Below are positions 14,806-15,304 of a stretch of DNA of 15,304 bases, piece after piece. Made by a program: the position numbers and the translations under genes. Source of the DNA: an uncultured Collinsella sp. (GTDB taxonomy: Bacteria > Actinomycetota > Coriobacteriia > Coriobacteriales > Coriobacteriaceae); contig CATYJC010000033.1 of assembly GCA_958407555.1 (NCBI GenBank), forward strand, positions 1 to 15,304. Reading direction: 5' to 3'. Every line of letters begins with the position of its first letter. The first letter of the stretch is position 1. The notes beneath the pieces are model-generated. The model worked only from the letters and a program-made list of their open reading frames with translations, made no database searches and was not told the origin of the DNA.

Positions 14806-15051
14806 TTACTCGGCTGCCTCGTCAGCAGCGGCCTCGCTCTGGGTGATGTAAGCCGCCTCGGCAACCATGTCGTCGACATTAGCCTTGGCCTGCTCGACCA
14901 TGTCCTGGTAGCCGTTCTTGATGCGCATACCGCACGCAATACCCTGCACGCAGGCATTCTTGACCGGAGCGCTGGTAAGCAGCTTGATGCCGGCCGTGCC
15001 AAGCAGAAAACCGCCACCGACAAGCAGGGTATTGAACGTCGACTTCTTCAT
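14806..15051 (-). CDS. Small membrane-anchored protein, DUF6110-like
   Basis: This 81-residue protein has one hydrophobic segment near the N-terminus (FNTLLVGGGFLLGTAGIKLL, residues 6-25), then a short region with two cysteines (ACVQGIACGMRIKNG), and a helical acidic tail. The layout, including GxxLLGTAGxKLLTS, resembles the DUF6110 proteins that I recall lying beside P-type ATPase genes; that assignment is from memory and unproven. The ATG at 15051 has GGGAG 7 bases upstream; the frame continues 65 codons upstream, but through the leader. It is the first gene of an operon with the metal ATPase. A role as an accessory subunit or metal-handling partner of the pump is inferred from position only. 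Confidence 0.82.
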   Translation of the reverse strand: MKKSTFNTLLVGGGFLLGTAGIKLLTSAPVKNACVQGIACGMRIKNGYQDMVEQAKANVDDMVAEAAYITQSEAAADEAAE

Positions 15052-15066
15052 GTTGCTTCTCCCTTT

Positions 15067-15120
15067 TGCCGCATTGGACGCGGCATGGTGCCTCAGCACC
15101 CGAGTAAACAAGTTTGCTCG
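15067..15120 (-). promoter_or_regulatory. Three tandem hairpins in the ATPase operon leader
   Basis: Three inverted repeats lie back to back between the promoter and the ribosome binding site. They are CGAG-x-AAAC/GTTT-x-CTCG (15101-15120), GGTGC/GCACC with a 4-base loop (15087-15100), and TGCCGC/GCGGCA with a 7-base loop (15067-15085). The last ends 3 bases from the GGGAG site. A regulatory leader or a stabilised 5' end is possible; no known riboswitch is recognised. Confidence 0.5.
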
Positions 15121-15142
15121 AGCACGCTTTTGAGAACAGTTT

Positions 15143-15171
15143 AGTATAACTATTTGGTCAACAATGGCTAA
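15143..15171 (-). promoter_or_regulatory. Promoter of the metal-ATPase operon
   Basis: TATACT on the - strand (15148-15143) is a strong -10 element, with TTAGCC (15171-15166) at 17 bases, a weaker -35. TTGACC lies within the spacer. The + strand palindrome TAGTATAACTA (15142-15152) overlaps the -10 and could be bound by a repressor. Confidence 0.6.
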
Positions 15172-15304
15172 CTTTTTGAAAACATGCGGTCCAGACCGCC
15201 CGATACTCGGCGGTTCACTCACCACGATGCAAATCCGCACCCCCACGGGTATCCGCCCCCGCCCTTGCGAATCAAAGGTGAATACTTTTCCGCGAAGTGA
15301 ACGA
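15172..15304. other. Right edge, no gene seen
   Basis: No gene is supported here. GCGGTC and GACCGC form an inverted repeat with a 2-base gap at 15186-15199, and an overlapping ACCGCC/GGCGGT stem can form just beyond it. Either may belong to the end of a gene outside the window. Confidence 0.4.

Noticed and set aside
13042..15144. A 700-codon open frame on the + strand opposite the metal ATPase
   Set aside because: It has no ribosome binding site, reads as an antisense product of strongly biased codons, and overlaps a gene with every P-type ATPase motif intact.

Overview
The window looks like chromosomal DNA of a moderately high-GC actinobacterium, most likely a Coriobacteriia member of the Collinsella kind. 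That placement is inferred from several things: C/G-ending codons, clear Shine-Dalgarno sites, a giant regulator with a SARP-type DNA-binding and BTAD end, the rplM-rpsI-glmM order, a single-piece tmRNA with an ALAA-type tag, and GC-rich intergenic repeats. No 16S rRNA or other direct marker is present.

Left part (1-5053). A SAM-dependent methyltransferase and a YhbY-type CRM RNA-binding protein lie on the + strand and end at a strong terminator. Converging on them is a 998-residue regulator on the - strand, with an N-terminal STAND-like P-loop NTPase and a C-terminal SARP winged helix plus BTAD. A 450-base gene-free stretch with two palindromes separates its start from the end of nagB.

Centre (5054-9962, all on the - strand). 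Reading in the direction of transcription: a patatin-like phospholipase; rplM and rpsI behind a clear sigma70-type promoter and ending at a terminator; glmM; a stand-alone PTS EIIA(Glc) (crr); and nagB. GlmM and NagB both act on glucosamine-6-phosphate, GlmM for cell-wall precursors and NagB for catabolism. With the PTS component this forms an amino-sugar and cell-envelope neighbourhood.

Repeat region and ssrA (9963-11214). About 650 gene-free bases carry a tandem ~210-bp repeat (two full units and one partial). Its ends match the T-arm and acceptor region of the adjacent tmRNA. All five differences between the two copies of its hairpin segment keep base pairing, which suggests a selected folded element. 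The tmRNA gene follows on the - strand with its own terminator.

Right part (11215-15304). It holds a + strand gene of unknown function, a type II toxin-antitoxin pair (RelB/DinJ-like ribbon-helix-helix antitoxin and PIN toxin) with a promoter and spaced operator repeats, and a two-gene metal-transport operon. That operon encodes a small membrane-anchored protein followed by a P1B-type ATPase that carries SCA in place of CPC and has no cysteine pair at its N-terminus. Three back-to-back hairpins lie between the operon promoter and its first gene.
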